From: an uncultured Eubacteriales bacterium
Lineage (GTDB): Bacteria; Bacillota; Clostridia; UBA1381
Assembly (NCBI GenBank): GCA_900556575.1
Contig: USPO01000001.1
Span: 1 to 29,040, forward strand
Length of the DNA: 29,040 bases
Direction of reading: 5' to 3'
Shown here: piece after piece, positions 15,999 through 24,700 of the stretch
Layout: each line of letters opens with the position of its first letter
How positions within the stretch are numbered: the stretch's first letter is position 1
Made by a program: the position numbers and the translations under genes
The notes under the pieces: generated by a model
What the model was told of the DNA's origin: nothing
The model's input: only the letters and a program-made list of their open reading frames with translations
Database searches by the model: none

Positions 15999-16769
15999 AT
16001 GGTATTGACGATAGATATAGGCAACACAAACATTGTATTTGGATGCAGTAAAGGTGATAAAATTTTATTTATAGAACGAATTGCCACAAGAACAACATCA
16101 ACAGATACGGAGTATGCAATTCTTTTCAAGAATGTACTTGACATTCATTCAATCAAGCTGACAGACATTGCTGGAGGAATTATTTCCTCCGTCGTCCCCT
16201 CGGCTACAAACCTCGTGAAACGTGCGGTAAAAAAGCTTGCCGACATTGATATACTTGTAGTAGGTCCCGGAATTAAAACCGGATTAAAGATACTTATGGA
16301 TAATCCCGCACAGCTCGGAAGTGACCTTGTTGTAGATGCAGTTGCAGGAATTGCCGAATATCCTGTTCCGCTTATTATTATAGACTTCGGAACTGCCACT
16401 ACATTTTCAGTCATAAACAAAAACAAGGAGTACTGGGGTGGTGTAATAATGCCTGGAGTTCGTGTTTCACACGATTCACTTGTTGGACGAACCGCACAGC
16501 TGCCAAAAATAAGTCTTGAAGCACCTAAGCACGTTATCGGCAAAAATACAATCGATTGTATGAAAAGCGGACTTGTTCTTGCCGCCGCATCAAGTATCGA
16601 TGGAATGATAGAAAAGATAGAGGATGAGCTTGGCTGTGACGCAAATGTAGTTGCAACAGGCGGACTTGCTTCTACAATCATTCCTTTATGCAAGCGTGAC
16701 ATTCAGATTGATGATATGCTGCTATTAAAAGGACTTATGATTATTTACAACAAGAATAAAACCAACTAA
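15999..16769 (+). CDS. coaX: Type III pantothenate kinase
   Basis: The 256-residue protein phosphorylates pantothenate, the first committed step of CoA synthesis, and belongs to the acetate/sugar kinase-Hsp70 (ASKHA) fold. Visible motifs are the phosphate-binding DIGNTNIVFG at 5-14, a mid-region GPGIKTGL and PAQLGSD, then IIDFGTATTF and GGVIMPGVRVS in the second half, ending with a VATGGLAS motif. Length fits the CoaX family (about 250-260). Type III enzymes are typically not feedback-inhibited by CoA. The gene starts at ATG 15999 with GAAAGG 12 nt upstream. It lies 15 nt before the BlaI-like gene, with which it is probably co-transcribed. Confidence 0.95.
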   Translation: MVLTIDIGNTNIVFGCSKGDKILFIERIATRTTSTDTEYAILFKNVLDIHSIKLTDIAGGIISSVVPSATNLVKRAVKKLADIDILVVGPGIKTGLKILMDNPAQLGSDLVVDAVAGIAEYPVPLIIIDFGTATTFSVINKNKEYWGGVIMPGVRVSHDSLVGRTAQLPKISLEAPKHVIGKNTIDCMKSGLVLAAASSIDGMIEKIEDELGCDANVVATGGLASTIIPLCKRDIQIDDMLLLKGLMIIYNKNKTN

Positions 16770-16784
16770 GAAAGGAAAATCACC

Positions 16785-17147
16785 ATGCTTTACGATTCAG
16801 AACGAAAGCTTATGTCGGTATTGTGGAAAGAAGGCAGCATTAAAGCAACTGACCTTGCAAAAATTATGAATGAAAAAATCGGCTGGAACAGGAATACAAC
16901 ATATACGATGATAAAAAAATGCATTGAAAAGAACCTGATTAAACGAAGTGAACCGGGATATATATGTTCTCCGTTAGTTTCACGCAAACAGGTTCAAAAA
17001 TCCGAAGCAGAAGAATTGCTCGAACGCAGCTTTAACGGTAACATCATGAAAATGTTTTCTGTAATGGCAGGACTTAAACCTCTGAGTAAATACGAGGTCA
17101 AAGAAATTAAAAAGCTTTTAAAAGACAAGGTTAAGGAAAAGAAATGA
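16785..17147 (+). CDS. BlaI/MecI-family transcriptional repressor (orphan)
   Basis: The 120-residue protein has the winged-helix DNA-binding domain of penicillinase repressors: ERKLMSVLWKEGSIKATDLAK, the recognition helix region WNRNTTYTMIKKCIEKNLIKR, and a wing GYICSPLVSRK. The C-terminal helical part (residues about 80-120) would form the dimer. In beta-lactamase and mecA systems such repressors are inactivated by proteolysis after a BlaR/MecR sensor is triggered; no sensor or beta-lactamase gene is nearby. AAAGGA precedes the ATG by 7 nt and the gene follows coaX by 15 nt, so its target may be autoregulatory or elsewhere. It is the last gene before a bidirectional terminator. Confidence 0.88.
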   Translation: MLYDSERKLMSVLWKEGSIKATDLAKIMNEKIGWNRNTTYTMIKKCIEKNLIKRSEPGYICSPLVSRKQVQKSEAEELLERSFNGNIMKMFSVMAGLKPLSKYEVKEIKKLLKDKVKEKK

Positions 17148-17155
17148 ATAAAAAT

Positions 17156-17195
17156 AAAAAAGCTGATACTGTATCAATGTAGTATCAGCTTTTTT
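17156..17195. terminator. Bidirectional terminator between the blaI-like gene and trpA
   Basis: AAAAAGCTGATACT and AGTATCAGCTTTTTT form a perfect stem of at least 14 bp with a 10-nt loop. It has T-runs on both strands and sits between convergent stop codons. Confidence 0.9.
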
Positions 17196-17201
17196 ATTTG
17201 T

Positions 17202-17996
17202 TTAGCTATCCAATCCGTTCCTTAAATCCTTAAGCTTTGCTTTAAGATTATCCATTCTTTCCTCAATACTGCTGCCTGATGCAATTGCTTTCACTATCGC
17301 ACTTCCCACAATTGCTCCGTCACAATATTGACTCAATTCCTTCGCCTTTGCACCGTTTGAAATTCCAAAACCGATACAAGCCGGAACCTTTGCATATTTC
17401 TTTATTGTACCGAAGAACTCATTAAAGTTTGTTTCAAATGATGACTTTTCACCAGTTACACCCAATGACGATACACAGTACAAAAATCCCTTTGCATTTT
17501 CCGCTATCATCTGTACCCTGTCATGTGAAGTAGGTGATACCATAAATATCTGGTATACTCCGTATTTATCAACATATTCCTCAACGTCTGCTCTTTCCTC
17601 ATACGGCAAATCAGGAATTATTAAACCGTCAACACCTACCTCCGCACATTTTTTGAAAAAACTTTCAACTCCGTACTGTACCATAATGTTATAGTATAAT
17701 AGGAATACCATAGGTATTTTTATTTCATCACGAATTTCCGCAACCATATCGAATACTTTAAATATATCAGTACCTCCGGCAATCGCTCTTTCGTCTGCCG
17801 CCTGAATTACTAATCCGTCCGCTGCCGGATCTGAAAACGGAACTCCAAGCTCTATTAAATCCACTCCCTCTTCCTGCATGGTTCTTATTGCCTGCTTACT
17901 TACATCTATATCCGGATCTCCTACTGTCAAAAATGTTATAAGAGCCTTTTTACCTGAGTTTTTCACTTCAGCTAAATGCGTATCTATTCTATTCAT
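17202..17996 (-). CDS. trpA: Tryptophan synthase alpha chain
   Basis: The 264-residue TIM-barrel subunit cleaves indole-3-glycerol phosphate to indole and glyceraldehyde 3-phosphate. The catalytic pair is in its standard place: Glu49 (LIELGVPFSDP) and Asp60 (AADG). The C-terminal phosphate loop shows IGFGISNGAKAKEL and GAIVGSAIVKAI. The ATG directly abuts the trpF stop codon (TAA then ATG), so translation is likely coupled. In most operons trpB lies directly before trpA and its product channels the indole; here trpF precedes trpA and no trpB is in the window. A terminator follows. Confidence 0.95.
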   Translation of the reverse strand: MNRIDTHLAEVKNSGKKALITFLTVGDPDIDVSKQAIRTMQEEGVDLIELGVPFSDPAADGLVIQAADERAIAGGTDIFKVFDMVAEIRDEIKIPMVFLLYYNIMVQYGVESFFKKCAEVGVDGLIIPDLPYEERADVEEYVDKYGVYQIFMVSPTSHDRVQMIAENAKGFLYCVSSLGVTGEKSSFETNFNEFFGTIKKYAKVPACIGFGISNGAKAKELSQYCDGAIVGSAIVKAIASGSSIEERMDNLKAKLKDLRNGLDS

Positions 17997-18605
17997 TTAT
18001 ATAGTCCTTACCTTTTCTATAAATTCTCTAATTTTATTTTCGTCTTTAAAACCGTCTGTTTCAACTGCAGATGATACATCCACACATTCCGGCTTAAATT
18101 GATTAATTCTTTCAATTACGTTTTCTGTATTTAAACCGCCTGCCAATATTATAGGCTGCTTTGTTCGTATCTTGCCAAGCTCCGAGCTGTCAAATGTCTC
18201 TCCCGTTCCTCCGGCTGTATTTGCATCATATTTATCCAGCAATATTCTGTCCGCATATTTAATCTCCGGAATATCCATTCCTCCACGAACCCGAATTGCT
18301 TTCCACACTTCACACGGAGCATTTAGTTCTTGTATATAATTCTCATCCTCATCACCATGAAGCTGCACAACATCAAGACCTATAAACTTTATACATTTTC
18401 TCACATCTTCAAGAGGTGTATTTACAAAAACACCGACCTTTTTTATATTCTTATCAAGGTTCCTGCAAATTTTCTCCGCAGTTTCCGGCTCAACCGTCCT
18501 TTTATATCCCTTGGCAAGTATCATTCCAATATAATCGGGCTTGTATTTATTAACCGCCTCTATATCCTCAATGCGTCTTATTCCGCATATTTTTATCTTT
18601 ATCAT
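17997..18605 (-). CDS. trpF: Phosphoribosylanthranilate isomerase
   Basis: The enzyme converts phosphoribosylanthranilate to the carboxyphenylamino-deoxyribulose phosphate used by TrpC. With the ATG at 18605 it has 202 residues and starts MIKIKICGI, placing the catalytic Cys at position 7 as in the family. The general-acid Asp lies in the ILLDKYD stretch (124-127), followed by the phosphate loop GGTGETFD and later IILAGGLN. An in-frame GTG at 18614 would add three residues but overlaps the trpC stop; GGTGAG is better spaced for the ATG. The trpC stop lies one base before this ATG. It belongs to trpDCFA. Confidence 0.94.
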   Translation of the reverse strand: MIKIKICGIRRIEDIEAVNKYKPDYIGMILAKGYKRTVEPETAEKICRNLDKNIKKVGVFVNTPLEDVRKCIKFIGLDVVQLHGDEDENYIQELNAPCEVWKAIRVRGGMDIPEIKYADRILLDKYDANTAGGTGETFDSSELGKIRTKQPIILAGGLNTENVIERINQFKPECVDVSSAVETDGFKDENKIREFIEKVRTI

Positions 18606-18606
18606 T

Positions 18607-19386
18607 TTACTCACCGTATCGCAAAGTATTTACCGCTGCCGGAATATCTGTCTGACGCATGAATGCTTCTCCTATCAAAGCTGCATCATAACCCAATGAA
18701 CGAAGATATTCAAAATCATCATGTGTTCTTATCGCACTTTCGGCAACTTTTAGTGCTGTTTTCGGAATTAACGGCAAAAGCTTTTCACAGGTAGTAATAT
18801 CTTCTTCAAATGTCTGAAGATTTCGATTATTTACACCTATAATTCTGCCGTATTCAACCGCTCTTTTTACTTCCTCTTCATTATGAGTTTCCACAAGTAC
18901 ATCAAGCTGAAGTTCATTAGCCAATGCATGGAATTTTCTATATTCGGCATCTGTAAGTGCCGCCATTATAAGCAAAATAGCATCTGCTCCATGCAGTTTT
19001 GCCTCATATATCATATATTCATCAACCGTAAAATCCTTTCGGAGAACCGGTATATTATATTCTTTCTTTACATCATCAATAAATTCAAGCTTTCCATTGA
19101 AATATTCCGGCTCTGTCAGTATTGACATTGCTTGAATATTCGACTCCGAATATTGTTTCGCAATCATTAAATGATTAAAATCCGGTCTTATAAGTCCCTT
19201 TGAAGGCGATGCCTTTTTTATTTCGGCTATAATTGAAACATCATCTACCGACTTCAAGCCTTCCGCAAATGCACCCTTTTTTAATTCTGTTTTTTCCAGC
19301 TGTTTTAACAGTTCCTTAGGCGGTAAAAGTTCTTTTGCTTCCTCAACTCTTTTTTTAGCCGAAGCAATTAATTTATCCAATATCAT
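18607..19386 (-). CDS. trpC: Indole-3-glycerol-phosphate synthase
   Basis: The 259-residue TIM-barrel enzyme closes the indole ring. Family motifs are IIAEIKKASPSKG at about 52-64 (with the catalytic Lys), PVLRKDF, ADAILLIMAAL, VETHNEEEV, GVNNRNL and the C-terminal IGEAFMR phosphate loop. The start overlaps the trpD stop by four bases (ATGA), a sign of translational coupling. The product feeds TrpA. Confidence 0.95.
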   Translation of the reverse strand: MILDKLIASAKKRVEEAKELLPPKELLKQLEKTELKKGAFAEGLKSVDDVSIIAEIKKASPSKGLIRPDFNHLMIAKQYSESNIQAMSILTEPEYFNGKLEFIDDVKKEYNIPVLRKDFTVDEYMIYEAKLHGADAILLIMAALTDAEYRKFHALANELQLDVLVETHNEEEVKRAVEYGRIIGVNNRNLQTFEEDITTCEKLLPLIPKTALKVAESAIRTHDDFEYLRSLGYDAALIGEAFMRQTDIPAAVNTLRYGE

Positions 19387-20405
19387 TCGTTACCTCCGAA
19401 GTTGTTTGTTTTTTCTATAAGTGCATTAAGTTTTTCCATTGCTTTTCCGCTGTCAATTGCTTTTTCGGCTAACTTTACACCTTCCGCAATTGAATTTGCT
19501 TTTCCTCCGATATAAATTCCGCAGGCTGCATTCAACACAGCAATATCTCTCTGCGGACCTTTCTTTCCGCTTAAAATATCTCGTGTAATCTGAGCATTTT
19601 CCTCACCCGTTCCTCCTGCTAAATCTTCCTTTGAAGAATACGGAATATCATAATCAGACGGATCTATGTAATATTCTATTATTTTTCCATTCTTGATTTC
19701 ATTCACATATGTTTTGGTCGTTGTGGTTACTTCGTCCATCTTATCCATGCCATATACTACAAGTGCATTTTTTGTACCCATTGCAAGTAAAGCCTTTGCC
19801 ATTACATTACAAAAGTCCTTATCAAATACACCTATAACTTGTCTTTTAGCATTTGAAGGATTTGAAAGCGGTCCTAAAATATTAAAAATAGTTCTTATTC
19901 CTATTTCCTTTCTTACCGGTGCTGCAAATCGCATAGCCGCAAAAAACTTCTGTGCATTCATAAAGCCTAAGCCTATTTCATTTACACATTCAAGAGTCTG
20001 CTCCGGTGTAAGCATGATATTTACCCCCAAGCCTTCAAGGCAATCGGACGCACCGCTTTTTGAAGATGACGCACGATTTCCGTGCTTAGCAACGGGCACA
20101 CCTGCCGCCGCACATATGAACATTGAAGTTGTTGAAATATTAAACGAATTTGAGCCGTCACCACCGGTGCCGACAAAATCAATATAATCTCCCTTATCAG
20201 GAGTAATGCTTGCTCCCTGCGACTTCATACCCTCGCATGAGCCTACAATCTCATCTATAGTTTCACCCTTGATACTCAAGGCTGTTAAATAAGCCGCTGC
20301 CTGAGCCTGTGTAGCTGTTCCGGAAAGTATTTCCTTGATAGCCTGTGCTGCTTCTTCACGGGTTAAATCCTGTCCGCCGGCAGCTTTTTTAATTAATTCT
20401 TTCAT
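19383..20405 (-). CDS. trpD: Anthranilate phosphoribosyltransferase
   Basis: The enzyme transfers phosphoribosyl from PRPP to anthranilate. The ATG at 20405 is chosen because GGAGG lies 6 nt upstream and the product then starts MKELIKKAAGGQDLT, the family N-terminus. The frame stays open for 26 more codons upstream, but that stretch is the structured leader. The 340-residue product has the PRPP loop GTGGDGSNSFNIST, then KHGNRASSSKSGASDCLE and the later GPLSNPSNAKRQVIGV, all standard. It is the first gene of trpDCFA; trpE and trpG, usual upstream partners, are absent here. The leader (20406-20496) has features of TRAP control, annotated separately. Confidence 0.95.
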   Translation of the reverse strand: MKELIKKAAGGQDLTREEAAQAIKEILSGTATQAQAAAYLTALSIKGETIDEIVGSCEGMKSQGASITPDKGDYIDFVGTGGDGSNSFNISTTSMFICAAAGVPVAKHGNRASSSKSGASDCLEGLGVNIMLTPEQTLECVNEIGLGFMNAQKFFAAMRFAAPVRKEIGIRTIFNILGPLSNPSNAKRQVIGVFDKDFCNVMAKALLAMGTKNALVVYGMDKMDEVTTTTKTYVNEIKNGKIIEYYIDPSDYDIPYSSKEDLAGGTGEENAQITRDILSGKKGPQRDIAVLNAACGIYIGGKANSIAEGVKLAEKAIDSGKAMEKLNALIEKTNNFGGNE

Positions 20406-20410
20406 AATAA

Positions 20411-20428
20411 ACCTCCGTAAGCAGAGGT
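20411..20428 (-). promoter_or_regulatory. Hairpin sequestering the trpD Shine-Dalgarno
   Basis: In the RNA, ACCUCUG (20428-20422) can pair with CGGAGGU (20417-20411) around a CUUA loop. The stem has seven pairs, one of them G-U, and holds the entire GGAGG site of trpD. A competing stem pairs GCAGAG (20445-20440) with CUCUGC (20426-20421) and uses the same CUCUG bases, freeing the Shine-Dalgarno. The 5' arm of that competitor overlaps triplet 7, and its loop contains triplets 8 and 9, of the repeat array. Confidence 0.7.
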
Positions 20429-20429
20429 A

Positions 20430-20472
20430 CTCCTCTAATCTCTGCTCTTCTATTCTAATCTCATCTAATCTC
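20430..20472 (-). promoter_or_regulatory. Candidate TRAP (MtrB) binding site: nine (G/U)AG triplets
   Basis: Reading the minus strand from 20472, GAG or UAG occurs at every fifth base without exception: GAG, UAG, GAG, UAG, UAG, GAG, GAG, UAG, GAG, each separated by two bases. The known trp RNA-binding attenuation protein wraps RNA carrying about 9-11 such triplets with 2-3 nt spacers when loaded with tryptophan. The array starts about 24 nt after the predicted transcription start and ends 24 nt before the trpD ATG. The 5-nt period is not a coding period, and no Trp codon or leader peptide stop is present. Confidence 0.75.
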
Positions 20473-20502
20473 ATAGTATACACCTATGTATATACTAATT
20501 AC

Positions 20503-20531
20503 ATTATACCATGTACATTATGATTTGTCAA
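20503..20531 (-). promoter_or_regulatory. Consensus promoter of the trpDCFA operon
   Basis: The minus strand reads TTGACA (20531-20526), a 17-nt spacer ending TGG, and TATAAT (20508-20503). The start near 20496 gives a leader of about 91 nt. Confidence 0.88.
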
Positions 20532-20568
20532 CTTAAAATTATGGTATTTTTCGGTTTTAATCACCTCA

Positions 20569-21564
20569 TCAATCCTTTTTCTTTAAGCTTCTTTCAAGTG
20601 CCAAATTATATTCCGCTTCTGTGTAACCTAAATTAATAATGAACGACTCCGGTGAACCTACATCTATTAATTTATATAGTATTCCTATTCTTCCTTCTTC
20701 TCTCCCTTCTTCTCTTCCTTCTTCTCTTCCTTCTTCTCTTCCTTTATTTATACCTCTTTGTTCAATGTAATCACTGTAGTTGCACATAACTTCTGCCTCC
20801 TTTTCCATTTCCTCTGTCATTTTTACTTTATATTTATTTCTCAGGATATCTTTTCTATTCTTATGAGAAAGTGTTTTGGAAAATAACACATTTAACATCC
20901 CCAGCAATTCATCATCTGTTTCTTCATTTCCTAAACATATATATATTATTTCTGAAAGATTATATTTGGTATAATCTTTCGCATTTCCATATACATTTTC
21001 TTTTCCTAACTTATATACTGATATTGTATTTCTATCTTCTTTCGCCGGATCGAAACATATCCATATACTATATACCTTTTTTAGATTCTCATAATGCCCG
21101 TTAGAAAATTCTAATCCATATTGACGGCTCAAGAGTCTTCCTGAATAATACTGCCCTCTTTTATAGAGTCTTGGCGGGAAATAATCTTTTTGCCCCTCAA
21201 TATTAAATATTATTGTTATATTTTCCTTTGTTATTGGGTTCAATGCATCAAGCAGTGAATCAAATCTTACAGTGCCCTCAAGATTTGAAGAATGTTCAAC
21301 ATTCAGACCTCTGATTTCCTGCTGATAATCATCCGATTTGTTTTCATAATCATGAACATTTACTTCCGAAATTAAAGGCTCATGCTGTATGCATTTTTTT
21401 ACTTCTTCATGATTTAATGACTTATACTCCCTGCATACATGATTAATTATATATGATGCAATTTCTATATTTCCAAACAATTTCTTGCAGGCATTATCAC
21501 ATATCATTTTTGCCGTATCCAAGCTGTCAATTACATTCCCAAGAATATTCTGATTTTCCTCCAC
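20569..21564 (-). CDS. PD-(D/E)XK nuclease family (Rpn/transposase-type) protein
   Basis: The 331-residue protein starts at a GTG (21564) with AAAGGA 8 nt upstream; no in-frame ATG fits. The region RFDSLLDALNP then IIFNIEGQ gives Asp102, Glu123 and Gln125, matching the D...ExQ core of PD-(D/E)XK nucleases of the Rpn/YhgA-like (PDDEXK_2) group, which are tied to recombination-promoting nucleases and often annotated as transposases. The C-terminal part holds a degenerate tandem GREE repeat (about residues 275-292), common in clostridial members of this group. It has its own promoter and no inverted-repeat ends, so it is not an obvious mobile element. No terminator separates its stop from the trp promoter 38 bp downstream. 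Confidence 0.8.
   Translation of the reverse strand: MEENQNILGNVIDSLDTAKMICDNACKKLFGNIEIASYIINHVCREYKSLNHEEVKKCIQHEPLISEVNVHDYENKSDDYQQEIRGLNVEHSSNLEGTVRFDSLLDALNPITKENITIIFNIEGQKDYFPPRLYKRGQYYSGRLLSRQYGLEFSNGHYENLKKVYSIWICFDPAKEDRNTISVYKLGKENVYGNAKDYTKYNLSEIIYICLGNEETDDELLGMLNVLFSKTLSHKNRKDILRNKYKVKMTEEMEKEAEVMCNYSDYIEQRGINKGREEGREEGREEGREEGRIGILYKLIDVGSPESFIINLGYTEAEYNLALERSLKKKD
20691..20742 (-). repeat. 12-bp tandem repeat encoding GREE
   Basis: About four 12-bp units (plus strand CTTCTTCTCTTC-like) encode consecutive GREE units in the PD-(D/E)XK gene. The unit is a multiple of three, so copy number can change without shifting the frame. Confidence 0.8.
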
Positions 21565-21593
21565 ATAATCATCCTTTCACGTGTTATACTTAT

Positions 21594-21622
21594 ATTATAC
21601 CATTCATTTAATCATATTGCAA
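21594..21622 (-). promoter_or_regulatory. Promoter of the PD-(D/E)XK gene
   Basis: The minus strand reads TTGCAA (21622-21617), a 17-nt spacer ending TGG, and TATAAT (21599-21594), 30 bp upstream of the GTG start. Confidence 0.75.
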
Positions 21623-21647
21623 TGGTATAAATAAATATTTTTATATT

Positions 21648-21677
21648 AAAAAAAGAGGGACGATAAATCGTCCCTCT
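21648..21677 (-). terminator. Terminator of the SLH protein gene
   Basis: A perfect 10-bp stem (GAGGGACGAT with ATCGTCCCTC, 2-nt loop) is followed on the minus strand by TTTTTTT, about 40 nt after the stop at 21719. Confidence 0.9.
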
Positions 21678-21718
21678 CTAAGTATACTAATTAATAACTG
21701 TTACAATGTAACCAGAAA

Positions 21719-24700
21719 TCAACCATCGATATCGTCATCCGGAGTGATAACTACGATTTCAGCGATATCTCCATCAACAACCTTAGCGATTGCAAAGTTT
21801 GCATTACCAAAGTCTCTGTTTGAAGCTGACTCAATTGTCTTCTGCTCTGCTGTGAAGTCTACAACACCTGAGTTCTTATCTCTGTTCTCATATGAGTCAT
21901 AATCAAAGTTAGCACTTCTTACGATAGCTGATGTAGCTGAATATACTCTGTTAGTAACCTTGTTTGTAGCATAGTCATAACCAACAACAACTGCATCTGA
22001 TGCTAAATCATATGACTTAGCGCTTAATGTTGCGAACTTGTCGATTGTTCCGCATCTACCGCCGTTAGCTGTAAGCTGATCCTTAGTAGCTAATGAAACT
22101 GATCCGTTTGAAACATCTACAATGAAGCCTGAAATAAGCTTGTTGTTTGTCTTATCAGCCTGACCGAATACCTTATCATCACTGAATTCGCTAGCTGTCT
22201 TTGAATCTACAACATCAAACTCATTCTTTACTGCATTAGCATATAACTCTCTGTATGTGCTCGGTAACTCAGCAACTACCTTAACATCCTCAACTTCATT
22301 ATCTGAATTTGTCTTATAGAAGAATACATCTCCTGTTGAGAAGCTATCTGTTGAAATACCATCTGTCGGAAGAGTCTTTAACTCGCCATTTACATATGCA
22401 ACGATTGCATCATTATCACCGTTATCTGTTGAAATGCTGTTTGTCTGAACATATACGCCCCAGTTGCTTTCAACAGTGTAACCGCCAATACCTGACTTAA
22501 TGATTACAAACTGATATTCCTTATTTGATGATGTTGACTTACCAAATGCATAACCTGTGTAAGTTGTATCTGACTTTAAGTCTGAAATAGCAACCTTTGA
22601 ATATGACTTGCTTTCGTCCATGCTGTAATCTGAAAGGTCAAGAATTGCTGAATAACCCTCTGATAACTGCTTACCATCAAGTCTGCCATTAGCTGTCTTG
22701 TAATCACCATCGAATGAATCACCTGTTACAGCAGTCTTATTATTGCTATCCTTAAATCTTAATTCACCCTTTGTAGTAGTTGTGTACTCAATTACACGAT
22801 TTTCCGGAGCCTTTCTGTTTGCAAGCTTCTCTGATGTATCGAACTTTGACTCATCTTCCATAAGAACACTTACGAATGCTGAATAATCTTCGCTCTTAAC
22901 CTGGTATGCCTGCTTTGAACCATCTGCTGTGATTACGTCAACATAGTAGTCTGCACCACCGTTTGTTGTGTAAACGTTCTCTAAGATAGCATACTTCTTT
23001 GATGAAACTGACTCATCAACCTTAGCAATCTTACCAAATGCATCAAGGTATAATGTATATGTTGTACCGCTCTTAAGTGAAGCTGCACCGTCATAAGCAA
23101 TCTTATAAACATCACCGCTGTCTAATGTATACTCTACATCTGTCGGATTTGAATCATTTGATACTGATGTTACTCTACCTTCAACTGTGTTACGGCTGAT
23201 ATAGATATCATATGAATCTGAGTTAGAATATCCATCAATTACATCATAAGCAATTGAAAGAACATCGCCTTCCTTAATCTCTGAATAGTCTACCTTGTTA
23301 CCATCTAAGTATACATTGTAGTCCTTATCGTCATCGTCTAAGTCTAATGTAAGTGTACCGCTCTTAATGTTGTTATCAGCTGAATCGAAGTAAACCTTAA
23401 GCTCATCTGACTTTGTAACAACTTCATCTACAACACCTGTAGCATAGAATGAAACCATAACGTAGTCATACTTACCATCTGCTGATGACTTACCTTCCTG
23501 TGTAGCATCGATAAGTGTTAATGTACCTACATTGTTTTCTGTAATGAATGACTCCTCAAATAAAGAATCAATACCCTTTGAGTATTCCTTACCGTTTACA
23601 TATACCTTTACATCCTCAGCTAACTTGTATGTATCATACTTTGACTGGTTAGCATCCTTGTAAATCTGGAGCTGACGCTCTGTACCCGGAACGAGCTGCT
23701 TAATATCTGAAACTTCCTTCTCAACCTTCTCTGAAGTACCATACGGGGTTAATGAAACGAGTGTGTACTCATCATTTGAATCCTTCTGGATAATAGCCTG
23801 TGCATATGTGAAGAGATATGAATCTGCATCATTGATTGCACCCTTCTTCATCTTTACATTATCAGCTGAGTCATTCTTAGCAGCGTTTAAGCTGTAGCCA
23901 TCCCAGTTGTCTGACTTCTCAACATTAAATGTGATATCCTCAGCATCTGATGTAGCACCCGACTTAAATGTACCGTCGATACGACCATATACTAAGTATG
24001 CATCATGAGCGTAGTTTAATAAGTTCTGGTAACCGTCCTTAGTACCGTCTAAGTCACCTGTACCGTCCTTAGCAATTACCATCGGCTGTCCTAATGCGTT
24101 TGTACCTGCAACAGCAATCGGAGCCTTAATAGCATTATCGATAAGGATTGCAACCTGAGCTCTGTTAAGCTGCTGGTCATTGTTAACACCTGTGATACCG
24201 CTTGTTAAACCTAAGCTGATACCATACTTTAAGTAACCTGACGGCCATCCGCCATCTCTCTCAGCTAATGTTGAGTAACCTAAAGCAGCTACTAACATCT
24301 TTACAGCCTGAGCATATGTTACGTTATCTTCCGGACCAAATGTTGTTGCACTGTAACCATTGATAAAGCTCTGTGCAGCTGATGTTGTAGCTACTGATAT
24401 ATATCCAGCAGCCCAGTGGCTTCCCGGAACGTCTGTGAACTGTGTATCCTTACCTGCAGCAGCATCAGCAGCGTTTGATACTGTGTTACCTAAAGCTGTA
24501 ACAACCATCTTTGCGATCTGTGCTCTTGTTACGTTTTCTTCCGGCTTAAATGTACCGTCATCATAACCGTTAATTACGTTTAAAGCTGATAACTCATTAA
24601 CAGCCTGATAGTAGTTAGCTGTATTCGGAACGTCCGGATAATCAGCAGCAAATGCTGCAACGCCTGTAGCTGAAACAGCTAATGCAGAAGCCGCAGAAAT

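Noticed and set aside
16145..16702. 185-codon open frame antisense to coaX
   Set aside because: It is a shadow of coaX codon structure with no promoter or ribosome site.
20406..20483. N-terminal extension of trpD or a leader peptide
   Set aside because: The upstream frame is open and in frame with trpD, but it has no stop, no Trp codons and no good ribosome site. The 5-nt period of the sequence argues for an RNA-binding site instead.
20406..20500. T-box (tRNA-Trp) riboswitch before trpD
   Set aside because: The leader is only about 90 nt, with no T-box sequence and no specifier loop or terminator.
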